From: Eucalyptus grandis
Taxonomy: Eukaryota; Streptophyta; Magnoliopsida; Myrtales; Myrtaceae
DNA: 64,000 bases
NCBI RefSeq assembly: GCF_016545825.1
Contig: NC_052622.1
Coordinates: forward strand, 2,671,001-2,735,000
Direction: 5' to 3'
The notes below the pieces were generated by a model. The model saw nothing but the letters and a program-made list of their open reading frames with translations, was not told the origin of the DNA and searched no databases. Shown here piece by piece: positions 12,174 through 24,479 of the stretch. Each line of letters begins with the position of its first letter. The stretch's first letter is position 1. Both the position numbers and the translations under genes were made by a program.

Positions 12174-12916
12174 CTTCACCTATTGCGAACCAGTAGAGGT
12201 CGTCAGTAGCCAAGGGTTAGGGCTCGGATACCTTGCCTGGCCCTTGTCGGCTCTCACCAAATCCAGCAAGCAAGCTTATCTTAGCTTAGCCTCTTAGCTT
12301 AGGTCTTCACTCTGGTGCGCCTTTCCCTAATTTTAGCAACCACGGCTTCTTCTTTTTTTTGTGGGAGGGGTTTTTTTTGGGGGGGGGGGGGGTGTTGAAG
12401 GGGTTTGCATTGCAGGATTAAACGTTTGAGATACAGAAGGAGATATACAAGGTCAATAGTACGGTCAAATTTAGTTCTCTCATTTCCACGCAATGCGAAC
12501 TCTCCTCTCCTTTCTCGCCGGTTTGGCAAGGGGCGGTCTTGCCACCATTGCCAGGCGCCTTGCCAGCCTTTGGCAAGGCCTAGGCAAGGATCCCCTCACT
12601 AGCCTTGCCTTGGTGGAGGGTAATAAGGAAAAAAAAAAAAAAAGAGGAAAAAAAAAGGAAGAAGAAGAAAAAAGAAAATAATAATTAATAAAAAAATTCA
12701 AAAAGTATTTATAAATTAAAAAAGTGCCAACATAAGTGTCAATCATGTTATGCAGGACGATTGGCGATTATGTAAGCAATTTTCAACCTAAATTGGCCGG
12801 ATGGATTAAATTTGTATCAATATGAAAAAGTTTATGACTAAATTGGTTTAATTGAAAGGTTTATGACTAAATTATACCAATGTAATAGGTTTATGACTTT
12901 TTGGGTACTATTCCCG
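11817..12916. mobile_element. Non-autonomous TIR element with GC-rich core
   Basis: The left end (GAGAAAAGTACC, then ATTGCAGTTGTACCAATTCAATT) is mirrored by the right end read in reverse (GGGAATAGTACCC, then ATTACATTGGTATAATTTAGT). The arms are AT-rich and the core (about 12180-12620) is GC-rich with repeated CTTGCC and GGCAAGG motifs, like the element at 248-1117. Flanks CATGAATTG and CCTAAATTG may be a degraded 9-bp target duplication. It lies in a block missing from unit B, so presence or absence cannot be scored. Confidence 0.6.
12120..12171. repeat. (ATT)n microsatellite
   Basis: About 17 ATT/TTA trinucleotides inside the left arm of the TIR element at 11817-12916. Confidence 0.97.
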
Positions 12917-12989
12917 CCTAAATTGGTACCAACGCAATAGATACAATATGGGATAAGATTTGGAGTTCCATAACATGACCATACACTCC

Positions 12990-13240
12990 ATCACAACTGA
13001 CTTCTTTCCATTTGCAACAATCTTCACCTTTCCAAGAAGAAAGTAAGCGAGATGAGCCTGAGAGCCTTTATTTAAGCTACAGTGAAGTAAGTAAGCGAGA
13101 TGGGTCTGAGAGCCTTTATTTAATGTACAATGGAGCCTCTCTTTCTTGCTCTATGCAAATGGATGTTGAATTTTTGCAAAAGCATACACACAAATTATCT
13201 AAAATAAGTAATAGGATTACTAGTCAAGCACTTTGGAATA
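12990..13240 (-). pseudogene. Relic of an RLP N-terminus
   Basis: On the plus strand this follows the RLP-A start region at 8515-8705: CAATCTTCACC, TTCCAAGAAGAAAG, GAGATGGGTCTGAGAG and a GCATACACAC...TTATCTAAAAT block matching the signal-peptide region. It is frameshifted throughout and contains a roughly 50-bp tandem duplication (AAGTAAGCGAGATG twice). It is a decayed third RLP head. Confidence 0.7.
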
Positions 13241-13329
13241 GTATCTCCCATGAGGAACAAAGGAGAGAATAGGTATAAGCTTTTGAGAGTCCATTTGAGG
13301 GTTCTCTTAGGAAACCTAGATCACTTAAA

Positions 13330-13620
13330 GAGAAGGGCAGCGAAGATTTACTTATGCGTATGCATGTTTACCATATCAAAGGATGTATATTCAACACATG
13401 TGAGGTCCACATGTCATAATCATAATCATGAAGAAAAGGCACATCCACTCTTGCAATTGGAGTGGGTAAAACGATGACCGGACCACATCTAGAAGAGAAA
13501 ACAAATCAGCTACAAAAAGGGCTAGTCAACTCACCATTGAGGAGGTCGAGGAAGATTTTGCAGTGTTTGACACGGACCATGTCAAGTCTTTTGGGTCTAG
13601 GTAACAATCACACAGGGATT
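13330..13620. repeat. Diverged copy of the 23410-23700 block
   Basis: Landmarks shared with 23410-23700 and 59355-59650 are ACCATATCAAAGGAT (CTCAAAGG there), GTGAGGTCCACATGTCATAA and GACACGGACCA-GTCAAGTCTT. This supports a repeated ancestral subunit in the locus. No gene was recognised. Confidence 0.65.
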
Positions 13621-14214
13621 TTTTCGCCAAAATGTGTCTATAAATATACCATCTATTTCAAGTTACAATCTTAACTAAGTTACCAATTTTTAAATAGCAA
13701 CCTTAATTATATTGTTAAAGTCACTAGAAATGATAAAACTAAAGTTAATTGGTAAGTTAGTGGAAGAAAAATTGGTAAAATCACTATAATTTTGGGACGC
13801 ATTCTAAAAGTCCTATACTCTCATAAAATAGAGATCCAAGTGGGAGCTTACAACTATTAGACCTTTTTAGATCTTTGTTCATTTGAAAGTTTAAAACATA
13901 GAGTAACAGCCAACTAAGTATTATCAATTGCTTCTTTTAGCTTTATACATAAAAAAACGAGACTCTTTCTTCTGCAGTCTATCACTGGTAAACTCAACAG
14001 TAATTCCTTACTGACATTTAGTAACTTTAATAGGTTGGCAAACTACGCAATAAAAGTTGACAGATTATTACAAAAGTCAGTAATACTAAGGCAACCAAGT
14101 AAGCATTTGTCGGTGATTTGAGATGTGACAACCCAAATTCATAGTCAGAATCGAGGGAATTTTTCATAATCAAAGAAAACCTTTACAATATCAAAGAAAA
14201 AACCTTCAGCCAGC
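13621..14214. other. Intergenic, no gene seen
   Basis: AT-rich and unique within the window. It lies in the block (11414-14302) missing from unit B. No coding or RNA gene was recognised. Confidence 0.55.
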
Positions 14215-15383
14215 GTAAAACCTTTCATAGAACAAATATAACAACAAAGTCCAGAGCATTATGAATCAATCAAAATGAGAGCTTCATATTTCATTTTAAT
14301 AGCTTTTACTCAAGTAATCCAGAATTGAGTCCCATCCCACTCCAGGTTGCTCTCCACGTGACACGATAAGTTCCCTTATTCTTTGAACTTAAAATGGTAA
14401 TAAAAGAGGGGTGAACAGAACCACGGTACAGTAATTGGCAATGAGCACTTTTGTTGGATCAAGCAAAATACAATGCAGTTTTAGAAACTGAGAGTGCATC
14501 CATGTGTATCAAGACAATCATATTCATTGCATTTCTTGTGTATCAAGGTAATGCATATATTCCAACAAGTCATAAGGCATGCATCATCAATATAGTATGG
14601 CCAGTATATGTCAAATTAATTCGATTGCTCATGTCAGGAAAATTCTACAATCACGCTTTGCGATACATAGGCTATGTTTAAGCCCTGGATATCACGTTGA
14701 TCGTGGAAGCCACAAAACCATTTTGTCCGCATGTATTTTATATCATGTCATAATGCGTAAGTTAATAAGGAGCATAAATCACACCACAATCTGGCATCAA
14801 AAGAATTACTAGGATTGTTACTTGAAGATGGCCAAAGTTATTGCATGCAAAACCCTGCAACTAGGCTTTTACACCTTGTTTTTTTGGCACGTATGCTATG
14901 CAAAGTGAGTTTTGGCATTCTTAGAGCACACAAATAGAATTTACAAAGGTGTGTGTGGATGTGTTCCTATCTTATATAATATCCTGTGCACCTGTGATTT
15001 ATGTGCCGTGTGAGAAACGGATGCATGCATCTAACATATCTAAATAGTAGGTGGGAATTTAATGATCGCTTTGTTTCCAATTGCAATTGGAAGTTTACGT
15101 ATTTGTTTTAATTAAATTTGGTGAAATTGAAAGTCTTCGAGTAACTCCAACTCGAGTGAGCGTTTACTACTTTTCGATCAATCTCTTTCTTCATCCTTAG
15201 AGATTATTTTATTTTCCCTTTGGCGAGCAGCGGTCCTAGCCGGGTAGTCATGCCTCACTTTCATAGCTATCGAACTCGAAACAGGGATATTCGCCAATGC
15301 TATAAATCGATGGCATCAACTTCACTTGGTCACATCACTGTGGAAAACCCGCAAGACCCGCGAGCACCAAGTCTAAGTCTTGT
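14215..15383. repeat. Older dispersed block, copy 2
   Basis: Related to 10380-11433 (see landmarks there). From 14303 onward it matches unit B at 57381-58487. No gene was seen. Its right end holds the target site of the Mutator-like element. Confidence 0.7.
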
Positions 15384-15384
15384 G

Positions 15385-15393
15385 ATCTTTGTC
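15385..15393. repeat. Target-site duplication, left, of the Mutator-like element
   Basis: ATCTTTGTC here is repeated at 22547-22555. The matching empty site in unit B, near 58483-58492, reads GGTCTGTCC without the insertion. Nine base pairs is the usual Mutator-superfamily duplication length. Confidence 0.88.
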
Positions 15394-15515
15394 GGCAGAA
15401 GAACACCACAAGTGCCATAACTTGGCACGCCGGGACACTTAAGTGCCATAACTTCCAAACGGTACACTTAAGTGCCACTTTTTTTCAAGTGGGACACTTA
15501 AGTGCCACCTCCGGC
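15394..15515. repeat. Left terminal inverted repeat of the MULE
   Basis: Contains the core GTGCCATAACTTGGCACGCC followed by GGGACACTTAAGTGCC, and further ACACTTAAGTGCCA tiles. The outer 18 bp are less well conserved between the two ends than the core. Confidence 0.88.
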
Positions 15516-15778
15516 GACCCTTGCCGGAAATCATACGTGGCACTATTTTATTACTATTTTTGCCAACGTGGCTCGCCGGAGAGCTGAGTCGGCGCTCAGT
15601 CACCAGAAACGACGTCGTCTCCATAATAAAAGCCCCAAATCTTCCGAAAACGACGTCGTCTCCCCAAATGCCCCAAATCTAAAACCCTAAATCGGCCAAA
15701 ATCCCTATTGAAGTGCTCGAATTGAAGTCTCGAACCCTAATTTTCATTTGCCCAAAATTCCTTCGTCGAATCTTGGAA

Positions 15779-16291
15779 ATGGAGAGCGGGACTCGCAGCG
15801 GCGCCTCAATTTCCTCTCATCGAAGCGAAGGAGAAGGCCAGCGTTTCTGTTTTTGTGGGTTACCGAGTCCAAGAAGAACATCGTGGACTCAAATCAATCC
15901 TGGGAGAAGATTTTATGGATGCGCCCGATATAAAGAAGCGTCGAAGTGCAAATACTTCAAATGGATTGATGAGAAGTTCTCGACCGAGCCACGAGAGGTG
16001 ATATTGGATCTACTTCATAAAAGACAGCAATCTTCATCTGTGTTCGTGGACGACTTGGACGATGTTGACTCAATGCAAGCTCAAGTGTCTTCAGTGAAAC
16101 TTTCGAAGAATGAAGTGTCAATGCACGCTCAAGCATCTTCAACTAAACCTTTCAAGAATGAAGTCCCAATGATGAAGATTGAACGAAAGTGTTACCAAGC
16201 GTGTATTATGGTGTTGTTTTGTTGTCTATTGTACTTTATGATGAAATGTAAAGTACTTGAGAATGAGAAAAAGTTTCTGCGACTGCCATAG
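15779..16291 (+). CDS. GRF zinc-finger membrane protein carried by the MULE
   Basis: A 170-residue protein is read from the ATG at 15779. An upstream in-frame ATG at 15713 would add 22 residues lying in a region that looks like 5' UTR. A GRF-type zinc finger spans residues 22-64: C24-x-C26, then NPGRRFYGC with C48, C57 and the FKW signature at 60-62. Residues 99-114 and 115-130 are an internal duplication (MQAQVSSVKLSKNEVS against MHAQASSTKPFKNEVP). Residues 138-157 form a hydrophobic, cysteine-rich membrane helix. GRF fingers bind nucleic acid, and small GRF-plus-helix proteins are common in plant genomes near transposons. The gene starts close to the left inverted repeat and converges on mudrA, the place taken by mudrB in maize MuDR; a transposition role is only inferred. 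No lesion is visible. Confidence 0.8.
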   Translation: MESGTRSGASISSHRSEGEGQRFCFCGLPSPRRTSWTQINPGRRFYGCARYKEASKCKYFKWIDEKFSTEPREVILDLLHKRQQSSSVFVDDLDDVDSMQAQVSSVKLSKNEVSMHAQASSTKPFKNEVPMMKIERKCYQACIMVLFCCLLYFMMKCKVLENEKKFLRLP

Positions 16292-17500
16292 TTAAAAATG
16301 GTGTTGTTCTGGATTAAACGTTGGGTTTTTTCTTTTGAAAGATGCGAAGAAGTTTGTGTTGTGGAACAAGATCATTGTTGCTTTGTTGTCGTTTGTGCTG
16401 TGGTATGGACTTGCCATAAGTTTACCATCATCTTCTCTGTTTTGATGCAGAATCATCTTCTCTGTTTTGCAATGCAGAATCATGTTCTCTGTTTTGATGC
16501 GACCGACATATACACAAGACAAACATGAGTCATTACCCGAGTGCCATAAGTTGTATTCGGTAATCACGTAAGTGCTAGTCGCGATGAAAAAGGATCACTT
16601 TAGTGTCAAGTTATTGTTAAAGTGATCGGTTAAGTGTCACTTGTAGTTAAAAGTGAACAGGTTAAGTGCCAAGTTTTTTAGAATAGGATCGGTTAAGTGC
16701 CAATTTTTTTGTCGGTTTTACGCAAAAATTGCGCCAGCCACCAAAGACCGGCGACACCACCAACCATCACCACTATCCACACTACACACTAGGCGCTCCA
16801 CCACCACCATCTTGGTGGTGTTGCTGCACAAGATACTAGTGCAAGGCTCGGCTTGCACTAGTTTGCACCAATACACATGGTGTAAGATGTGCAAACTGCA
16901 CACTTGTACCAGTGTAGGTGCAGCTGCTTAAGCCTATAACCCCACCACAAACCAATAATCACCAGGCATCACCATCAGCCACACCAAGCACCCAGCCACG
17001 ACATTAGCACCCCACCAACAAACTGACTACCACCTACCACCAAACATCACCATCCACCATCACTAGATACACCAGCACTCCAGCTATCACCACAGAACAC
17101 CAACAGCAGCAGCAACAAGTAAAAGCCAGAATCCATGATAAACAACAACATAAATTGACAAGCAGCGCAAGATCATTTCATTGATATTAATATCATCAAG
17201 TCTGAGTCTGACAACATTCATTTCATTGATATTTCATCAAGTGTGAGTCCGAGTCGACAACATCAATGAATGACAAACTAAAAAAAAAAACAAAAGATAA
17301 CCATCGATGCATAGACTTTCTATATGCACGACAACATCATCGTTTACATAACTGTTTTTACTCCTAAGCTCCACAAATCCTATCACATCTCATCTCATCA
17401 ATCAATATGCACGACACCCCCTGTTCGTCCTCCTTTCGATGGGCCTTTCACTTGATTCATAATTCTGGCACTCTTTCTAACTGGACGTGCAACTTCTTCT
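16292..17500. other. Non-coding middle of the MULE, with TIR-like tiles
   Basis: At 16535-16720 there are several diverged tiles of the terminal repeat (GAGTGCCATAAGTTG, GGTTAAGTGCC, GATCGGTTAAGTGCCAA). They look like the end of a related, older element. From about 16740 to 17110 the sequence is rich in CACCA and CATCACCA. No gene was recognised. Confidence 0.6.
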
Positions 17501-20500
17501 TCAACCTTCTCGGTATCCACCGACTCGAGATGGAGCTGCAAATGTCATAGGCCGAATTGAATCAAAAGGAGCCGGAGTGGAGCCGGAGATGGAGCTGAGC
17601 CGGAGCTCGAGCTCGAGCCGGGTTCTTTCTCTTATTTTTTTTGGCACAGATTGATGTTGATGTTTTCTTCTTTTTTGTTGGTGCAGCCGTCGATTCTTGA
17701 GTTGGGCCCGAGATAAGAACCGAACTTCTCCCAGGCTACAAAAAAACAATAAATTGTTAGCAAAAATCTACAGCATAAATTAAATTAAATGCAGCCAATA
17801 AAACTTACATTGAGAATGACTGTTCCAGTAGGCTCATCTCGTATACTGAGCCATAGCCATATTGTCCGAACCTCTTCCCAAGTGCCCCTCTTGTTTGAAT
17901 AGGGCGTCACTTTCAGGAACTTGTGATTTGTTGCCCCTTTGTCCTGCTTTCTTGGGCCCTTTAACTACGCCCGAGGCTTGTTCGACCCATTGTGTTGGGC
18001 GTCTTCTAGATGGCCTTTGTGTACCGCCCTTCACCTGGCCTTGTTCTAGTTGTCCTTCGTGTAGCCCTTCAACTTCGGTGACACCTCCTTCGTTTGGCCT
18101 TACGGTGGTACCGGTGGTGGTACTTGTGGTGCCCTGCAGTGATTCTTCCGGTGGCTCGTGATGATCCTTGAGGTGGCTCTGTGATGATCCTTGAGGTGGC
18201 TCCTGTGATGGCCCTTCAGTTGGCAGTTGAGTTCGAACTTGCTTTCTTCGAACCTGAGAAAGAGGCGAAAAGATACCATAAATATAATATCGAGACATAT
18301 AATAATAAAAACTGAATACAAATTGATTGAATTTAGCACTGGGTATTTCTTTTTCTGAAGAACGGTCGACCGCACCGGCCGTGATGCTTGGGTCAATCCT
18401 TCACTGGCCGTGATCTTTGCTTGGGTCAATCCTTCAGCTGGCCGTGATGCTGCCACTTGGGCCAATCCTTTACGGGTGTGTTCTACCTTGCCTTCTTCGA
18501 ACAGGCTTCGGTTTCATGACTTACCGAGGTTCTTCTTGTGACCTAACAAACACATTACATACAAGGCCAAATAGGATATCATTATGTACATTTTTATGAT
18601 AAACGACAAGAAAGCAACATAAACATAAAATAAATTTCATGACTTACCGGGGTTCTACTTGTTGATCGAAGAACAGTCGACTCACTTGGCCCCTATTTGT
18701 GTGCATTTCTCCAACCTGTCTCTTCACTAGGCCCTTCACCTTGCCTCAACCGTTGTTGCTTCCTCAATTGACAACCTTTAATATTGTGGCCTGTTAGGCG
18801 ACAATAAGAGCACGTGATCTTTGCACCCTCCCCTGCTCATTCTTTGCTGACCCGAGACCTCTCCCTCCGCCATTCTTCGTCTTCGTTTTGTCCTTCCAAT
18901 TGTCTTCTTCAAAGTGGCAAAGGTAGAGGTGCTTCACGATCCGTGGGCTCCCAAAACTTGCTACTTCTAATTGGCTGCATCATGAACGATAGGAAGCAAG
19001 ATACTTTGATTTATGGTACCAATCATCGATGTAATCATCTATATTGTCGCCCTTCAACTGGATGGCACATATGGCATGTGCACATGGAATTCCACTTACT
19101 TGCCATGATCTACATGAACACTTCCTACTTCCTAGATTGACAACATACTTATCGCACCCTTCATTATCTCATATCCGTCATCTCCATTCCAAATGGGATG
19201 ACAATGCGTACTTGCAGCCAAGTTGTCATCCAATTTCTTCACAATCCTAGGACCATATTGTCTTGTCCACTTTGCAGCCTCATCTCTTTGTTTCGCAGCC
19301 GAGTCATAACCGCAACTCGTATATCTTCAAGCATTGAGATGACGGTTTGCATCTGGCATCTATTATCTTCGAATTAAATACTTCACAAATGTTGTTGTCG
19401 ACGTTATCGCACTTGAACTCCTCATCTTTGAAGAATGCCCCGCACCAATGCTTCGGTTCTAGTTGAAATAGGGTAGCACAACCTTCCTTTGTCAAGCGAA
19501 GCGAGTCCTTCTTTGGCTATTCTAAAGTCAGCCATGTTTGCACTCTTTGCTAATTGCCAAAATTGCAATTGCAGCTTATCCCCTTTATAGTTCTTTGCCC
19601 AATTTCCGTATATGTGCCGCGCACACATTCGATGTTCAGCATGGGGCAACAACTCGGCTCTAGGAACCAATCCCCGCAATAATTCAAAGTAAGAAATATT
19701 ATAGCAAATTACATGTTCATATTACAAAGCAAAGCAAAGCAAACTATTGACTAAACTTTTCAAAAACAAGCATTACCTTACGTTGGTCACTCGTGAATGC
19801 CCACCCTTCCCGTTTGTTATCTCCAAGTCAGCCATCAGATTTTTCAAGAACCAAGACCAATTGTCCTTGTTCTCAATGCTAGTGGGAACATTTGGTTATT
19901 CGCATCTCTTCCAATCGCTGCCAACAATTCTCCCTTGCACAAGCCCTTCAAGAAACTTGACCGTCCAATCCTATAATCCGTCCGCAACCAGCTAAAAAAC
20001 CTCGTCTCGCATGCATCAAAGCACACATAGAACTTATCGAACTTGGTCCCATGATCGGAAGTGGTCTCTCAATCACCTCTACATACACTCTACTTGTAGG
20101 GTTTTGCAGCCTACACTCCCAAGCATACTCCCACACCTGCCCATATTCCTTAGCATACCGACCAATAAGTACCTTTATCACCTTTTGCTTTGCTCTTTTG
20201 CACCGATTCCTAGATACATTGATGCCTACACGCTCCTTCACCAGCATCCTAAAGTTAGCAAGTTTCAAGTTGGGCATCACCTTGATCGGATCGAAGAAGT
20301 GCTTCGACAACCATGAACTTGTTACCCTTTTGTTTTGAAAATTAATGGAACAAGTGTGTTCCTCTTGGTAGGCTCTAATCTGAAAAGACCCACTCTTCTT
20401 AACAAACGCACCGTAAATCTTCCATGGACAGTTTTGCTGCGAACACCTAGCTCTTACAAATTTCTTGGTATTTCTAATGAAATCAATATTTCTTTGTGCA

Positions 20501-21371
20501 GCAATGGAAGAACTCAGTATAGCTTCCCTAAATTGTATCGCATCATGGAATTTCATACCTACTGACAAAGTAGGAGATGCAACAGATGGATCATAGGAAG
20601 GAAACTTACTTTTCCTTCTACGCACGGCTCGTTGATCTTCTTCAACTTCGTCCCGGGAAGTTGCGGTGTCGATGCTTTCTTCATAATCTGTCTCGAGGAC
20701 TGGCCAGCAACACCAACATCTGCGGGGCCTTCGTCTCGTTTGGATGAACAGCTACATGCAAAGTTGCAAATCTATCGACAAAAAGTCCCTTTGTTTTTCC
20801 TTGACTGTGTAAGCTCCTCATCGTCGGCGTCACTTAAGATTAACAAATTTTCAGCTTCAGCCAACCCTTCATCGTCATCGTCACCCTCACTGGATTCAGC
20901 TACTTCCCAATCTAATTCAGTGATGGTGACATCACCCATGTCACAATCGCTCTGGTGAACAGCATCTGCGCCCCTCTCCTCCCCATCCTGTCCATCATGA
21001 CCTACTTCATCTCCTCCTTCTCCTACTTCGGTGGTATCTGTGTCATCATGTTCGTCCTCACTATTGTTTTCAACAAACACTTTCGCCTCTTCGCCATGAA
21101 GATAATGATATAAGACATCCCTAAAACCATTATCATCTTCCAAAACTCTCAAACCATCTCTCAAGCCTTTCCCAGGAACACAGTACAGTAACTTTTGTAC
21201 TCTACAAGGCAAAAATGTCACTATATCCCTAACAAATCCAATATAAGATGCCTTCTTTATATCTACAAAGATAGTACCCTCATTCCCCCCCTCATACTCC
21301 CACTCATCCTCCCCAATCACAAAATCTCCACCGTAGTAAACGATGACAGCAACATAGTCTTTATGCGCCAT
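17501..21371 (-). pseudogene. MULE transposase (mudrA type), decayed
   Basis: The likely start is the ATG at 21371 (MAHKDYVAVIVYYGGDF), just after a possible splice acceptor. In order: a PB1-like N-terminal block (to about 21080), an acidic linker (to about 20780), the MuDR N-terminal domain with PW-x-IYG and HTC (about 20560-20280), and the start of the MULE transposase domain at CGRIIGLDG (about 19955). After a frameshift there is CKGELLAAIGRDANNQMFPLAL (19950-19885), then HAEHRMCARHIYGNW (19650-19600), a SWIM finger CSC...GIPCAH (19120-19075), and a zinc knuckle CSYCRLTGHNIKGC (about 18815-18770). Low-complexity tail segments continue to about 17501. The conserved blocks are split over several frames. 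Some breaks could be introns, but the break inside the catalytic domain looks like a real lesion. The 3' limit is uncertain. Confidence 0.82.
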
Positions 21372-22424
21372 TTCTGCAACAAAAGAGGACAAATATACAA
21401 TTAACTATTTTGGGACCACATTCACAAAGAACAGACAATTGCAAGTGGAGGTCCCCACACTCTTTATTAAAGAAAAGAAAAGAAAAGAAGAAGAGAGAGG
21501 GAAGATGCGGTCGTCGACAGCTGCAGCTTGAAAACAACAGGCCTCAGGACAAGGACAAATAAAAATTAAGATGGGACCCGACAACTGCTTTGATTATGCC
21601 GTCGCATTTCTTTAAAATATGGAGAGATTCCTCAGCATGGGTCCTCAACAATGCAATTTATTAAACAAATATCCAGAAGTCCCCATCCCCACAACCTTCG
21701 ATTCTCACATGTGCAAAGTCCAATACTCTGAACCCTAACAATCACCAATCATCGCACATTTCACATCCGACCACTACAAATTACTTTCGCACATCACAAT
21801 TCAACACCCGAATGAATCACACATCACAAAGTGGATGAGGCGACGTCGAGCCCTACACCGAGCCCTAATTTCCCCCCCTCGAGCCCTACACCGAGCCTAT
21901 ATTTCAATGCCGCTCCTAAACTGTCAATTTGAACCCCCAATAGGATTGTAGCACTACATCTCAGCCATTAAATCTCACATCAAGCGACCTTTCCCCTGCC
22001 GACCCCCAAATTTGAAGTCCGAGCCTAATAAACGAGTCGGAGCCCTAATTTCACCACAGGGGAGAGGAAGAAGTGAAAAAACCTGAGCAAATCGACGACG
22101 GCGAGCGATGACGGCGCGACGACGGCGACCGACGACGCCGACCGACGACGGCGACCGACAAAGGCGGCGGACGGCGAGCGATCACCTGCGAACGGCGAGC
22201 TGTGAACGGCGATGGATGGATGGAGAGGACGTCAGACCTACTGTGAACCGACAAAATGTTAAATTCCAAATAAACGAACGACGTCGTTTTGTTTGGCCAA
22301 GTGCACAGTGGATGGGGCGACGTCGTTTTCCTCCTCCACGTCTCGCTTTTAAAAAAAAAAAAAAATTGCCACATCGTTAAGCTTGTCGCCGGAAAATGCC
22401 ACGTCTGCATTTTGGCCGGTTTTC

Positions 22425-22546
22425 GCGGATTGGCACTTAAGTGTCCCATTTTCTCCGATGATGGCACTTAAGTGTACCATTTTAAAGTTATGGCACTTAA
22501 GTGTCCCGGCGTGCCAAGTTATGGCACTCCAGGTGTCCCGACCTCG
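22425..22546. repeat. Right terminal inverted repeat of the MULE
   Basis: The reverse complement carries the same GTGCCATAACTTGGCACGCC core as the left end, then GGGACACTTAAGTGCC tiles. The repeat ends against the target duplication at 22547-22555 (ATCTTTGTC). Confidence 0.88.
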
Positions 22547-22555
22547 ATCTTTGTC

Positions 22556-24479
22556 CTCATCCTACCTGGTCCCTTTTTCTAAGTCTTGTGGTCTTTGTCT
22601 TCATCCTACCTGGTCCCTTTTTCATCTCCCATGCCAAACTCATCGCTTATGTCCTCATTGTACAAGACTAACAAAATAAGTCCTCAACTTTCATTCGCAC
22701 TTGATATAGAACAAAATCCCAATTGTCCTGAAAATATCCAAAGTTTCAGGCCAAACAACACCAAAGCAAGAAAGCATATATTAATAGGATGTGTGCCTAA
22801 TTCTGCTATTACCCAGGATATTCATCATGTTTTTTTCTTTTTTTTCTTTTTTGTATAAACTCGGATTTATTCTGCAGTGTAAATCTAAGGGATTTATATA
22901 GATGAAGAAATTATAAAAATTTGGAAGAGGAAACAATTAAAATAACCAATCAATTACCACTCTTTAATTTTCTCTTCATCGATGGATGGCGCAGTCAAAG
23001 AATTAAGGACTAGATAATATTATCATATGTGTTAGAACAGTCACAACTTCAGCAAAATTTAACATCGCCATATATAAAAGAGACTAGCGAAGTTTATATC
23101 TAATGATTTAAGTTAGAAACCATCTCTTTACCATTGATAAAAGGAAATGGAGAGAATCGGATGAATGAAGAAAGATAACTCAATTACTTCCTCTAAAACA
23201 TAAAAAGCAAGTTATAAAACATTGTTCGTGGTTGCTGAAAAAGCTTAAAATTGTGCCAAGTTCACACATGAAGAGTTTCTAGAAATTCGTAAGGACTATA
23301 ATCATGGGGAGAGACTTTGTTATGCATATGCATTCTATTATTTAAAATGTAACTAGAGATATAACAAAGGAAAATACTTATTGCTTTTGATTGGAACACA
23401 CATCACATTACTTAGGTGAATGCATGTGGACCATCTCAAAGGATATATGTTCAGCAGATGTGAGGTCCACATGTCATAAATATAATCAGGAAGGAAAGGC
23501 ACCTCCATTATTGCGATTGGACCCCATCCAGAAGAGAAAATTGATCCTCCAAAAATTAGTGCAGGTAAACTTGGCAGCAAGTGTGGCACCCTTAAGGAGA
23601 TCGTGGAGGACTCCGTCCAATTTTTGCAGTGCTGGACACGGACCAAGTCAAGTCTTCTGGATCAATGTCGTTAATCATACAAGTTGATCTCTCCGTCTAT
23701 GTCACTAACAAAGTCAAATCTTTTGAGTGTTGGTTATCATAATAAAGGAAAACGCTGTCTTCTTTAATAGGAGATCATGAAGTGACAATTTGCACATAAG
23801 TCCAAGTCAAATTGGACACTTTCTCTCCATACTTAAATCAAGCAACTTCCAGGATAATACATATCGATGTTATGGATCAAGAAGCCACAGACAAGACGGT
23901 TTACCGAGTCAATCTGCAAAAAAGAAAAGAAAAGAAAAAGGCAACGCTGTGGCTGCTGTAGGATCATTTTCGGTAAATGAACAGGAGGAAAAGGCTGAGT
24001 TTTGACCTAAGTCAATTTTATTCAACTGATAATTTTCATATTACTAGCTTTCCACACAGTAGCACGTCTACGGGGATGCATAGACGGAGAAATTATTAAC
24101 TAGGTTTGATATATTTAACCGAGCGCAAAGAAGGATTTAGGCCCCAATTAATTATGAAAAGATGTTCTAAATAAAAAGACATTTGGAAATGATGAAGTTC
24201 GCAAGGGGAGAAAAAAAAAACAAGAAGAAGAAGAAGAAGCATGGTACAAAATAGTGTGACATTCCATTCCGGTGAGTACCTCTATATTATTGAGTTGTCC
24301 ATCTTGTTGAATTCATTTGCCGAAATTTACATTGATGATGAGTGTACATATGCAGTCATTAGCCATTTTCCGCTGAGGAAGGATTAATTTGATCACTTAG
24401 TCTAATACATTAACGAACATATTATTGGAAGGAAAGCGATTATTAAAAGCAAGAGATCACCCGAGCACAAGAAGTTTCA
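22556..24479. other. Intergenic, no gene seen
   Basis: Shared with unit B at 58487-60380. It contains a roughly 44-bp tandem repeat (22551-22624, CATCCTACCTGGTCCC twice) and a block (23410-23700) with a diverged copy at 13330-13620. The open frames at 22383-22679 and 23391-23687 have no recognisable domain. Confidence 0.55.

Larger units (their letters stand above)
15394..22546. mobile_element. Mutator-like element (MULE), 7.15 kb
   Basis: The element has long terminal inverted repeats (15394-15515 and 22425-22546), a 9-bp target duplication, and two genes reading inwards: a GRF zinc-finger gene on the plus strand from the left end and a mudrA-type transposase gene on the minus strand from the right end. 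It is absent from unit B, so it inserted after the tandem duplication or was missing from the copy that gave unit B. The transposase frame is broken, so the element is probably no longer autonomous. The middle (16600-17500) is non-coding and rich in CACCA repeats. Confidence 0.9.

Noticed and set aside
22051..22467. Frames of 90-138 codons rich in Arg, Pro and Ser
   Set aside because: They lie in the CG-rich 5' part of mudrA (repeats of CGACGGCGA) and the terminal repeat; no domain.
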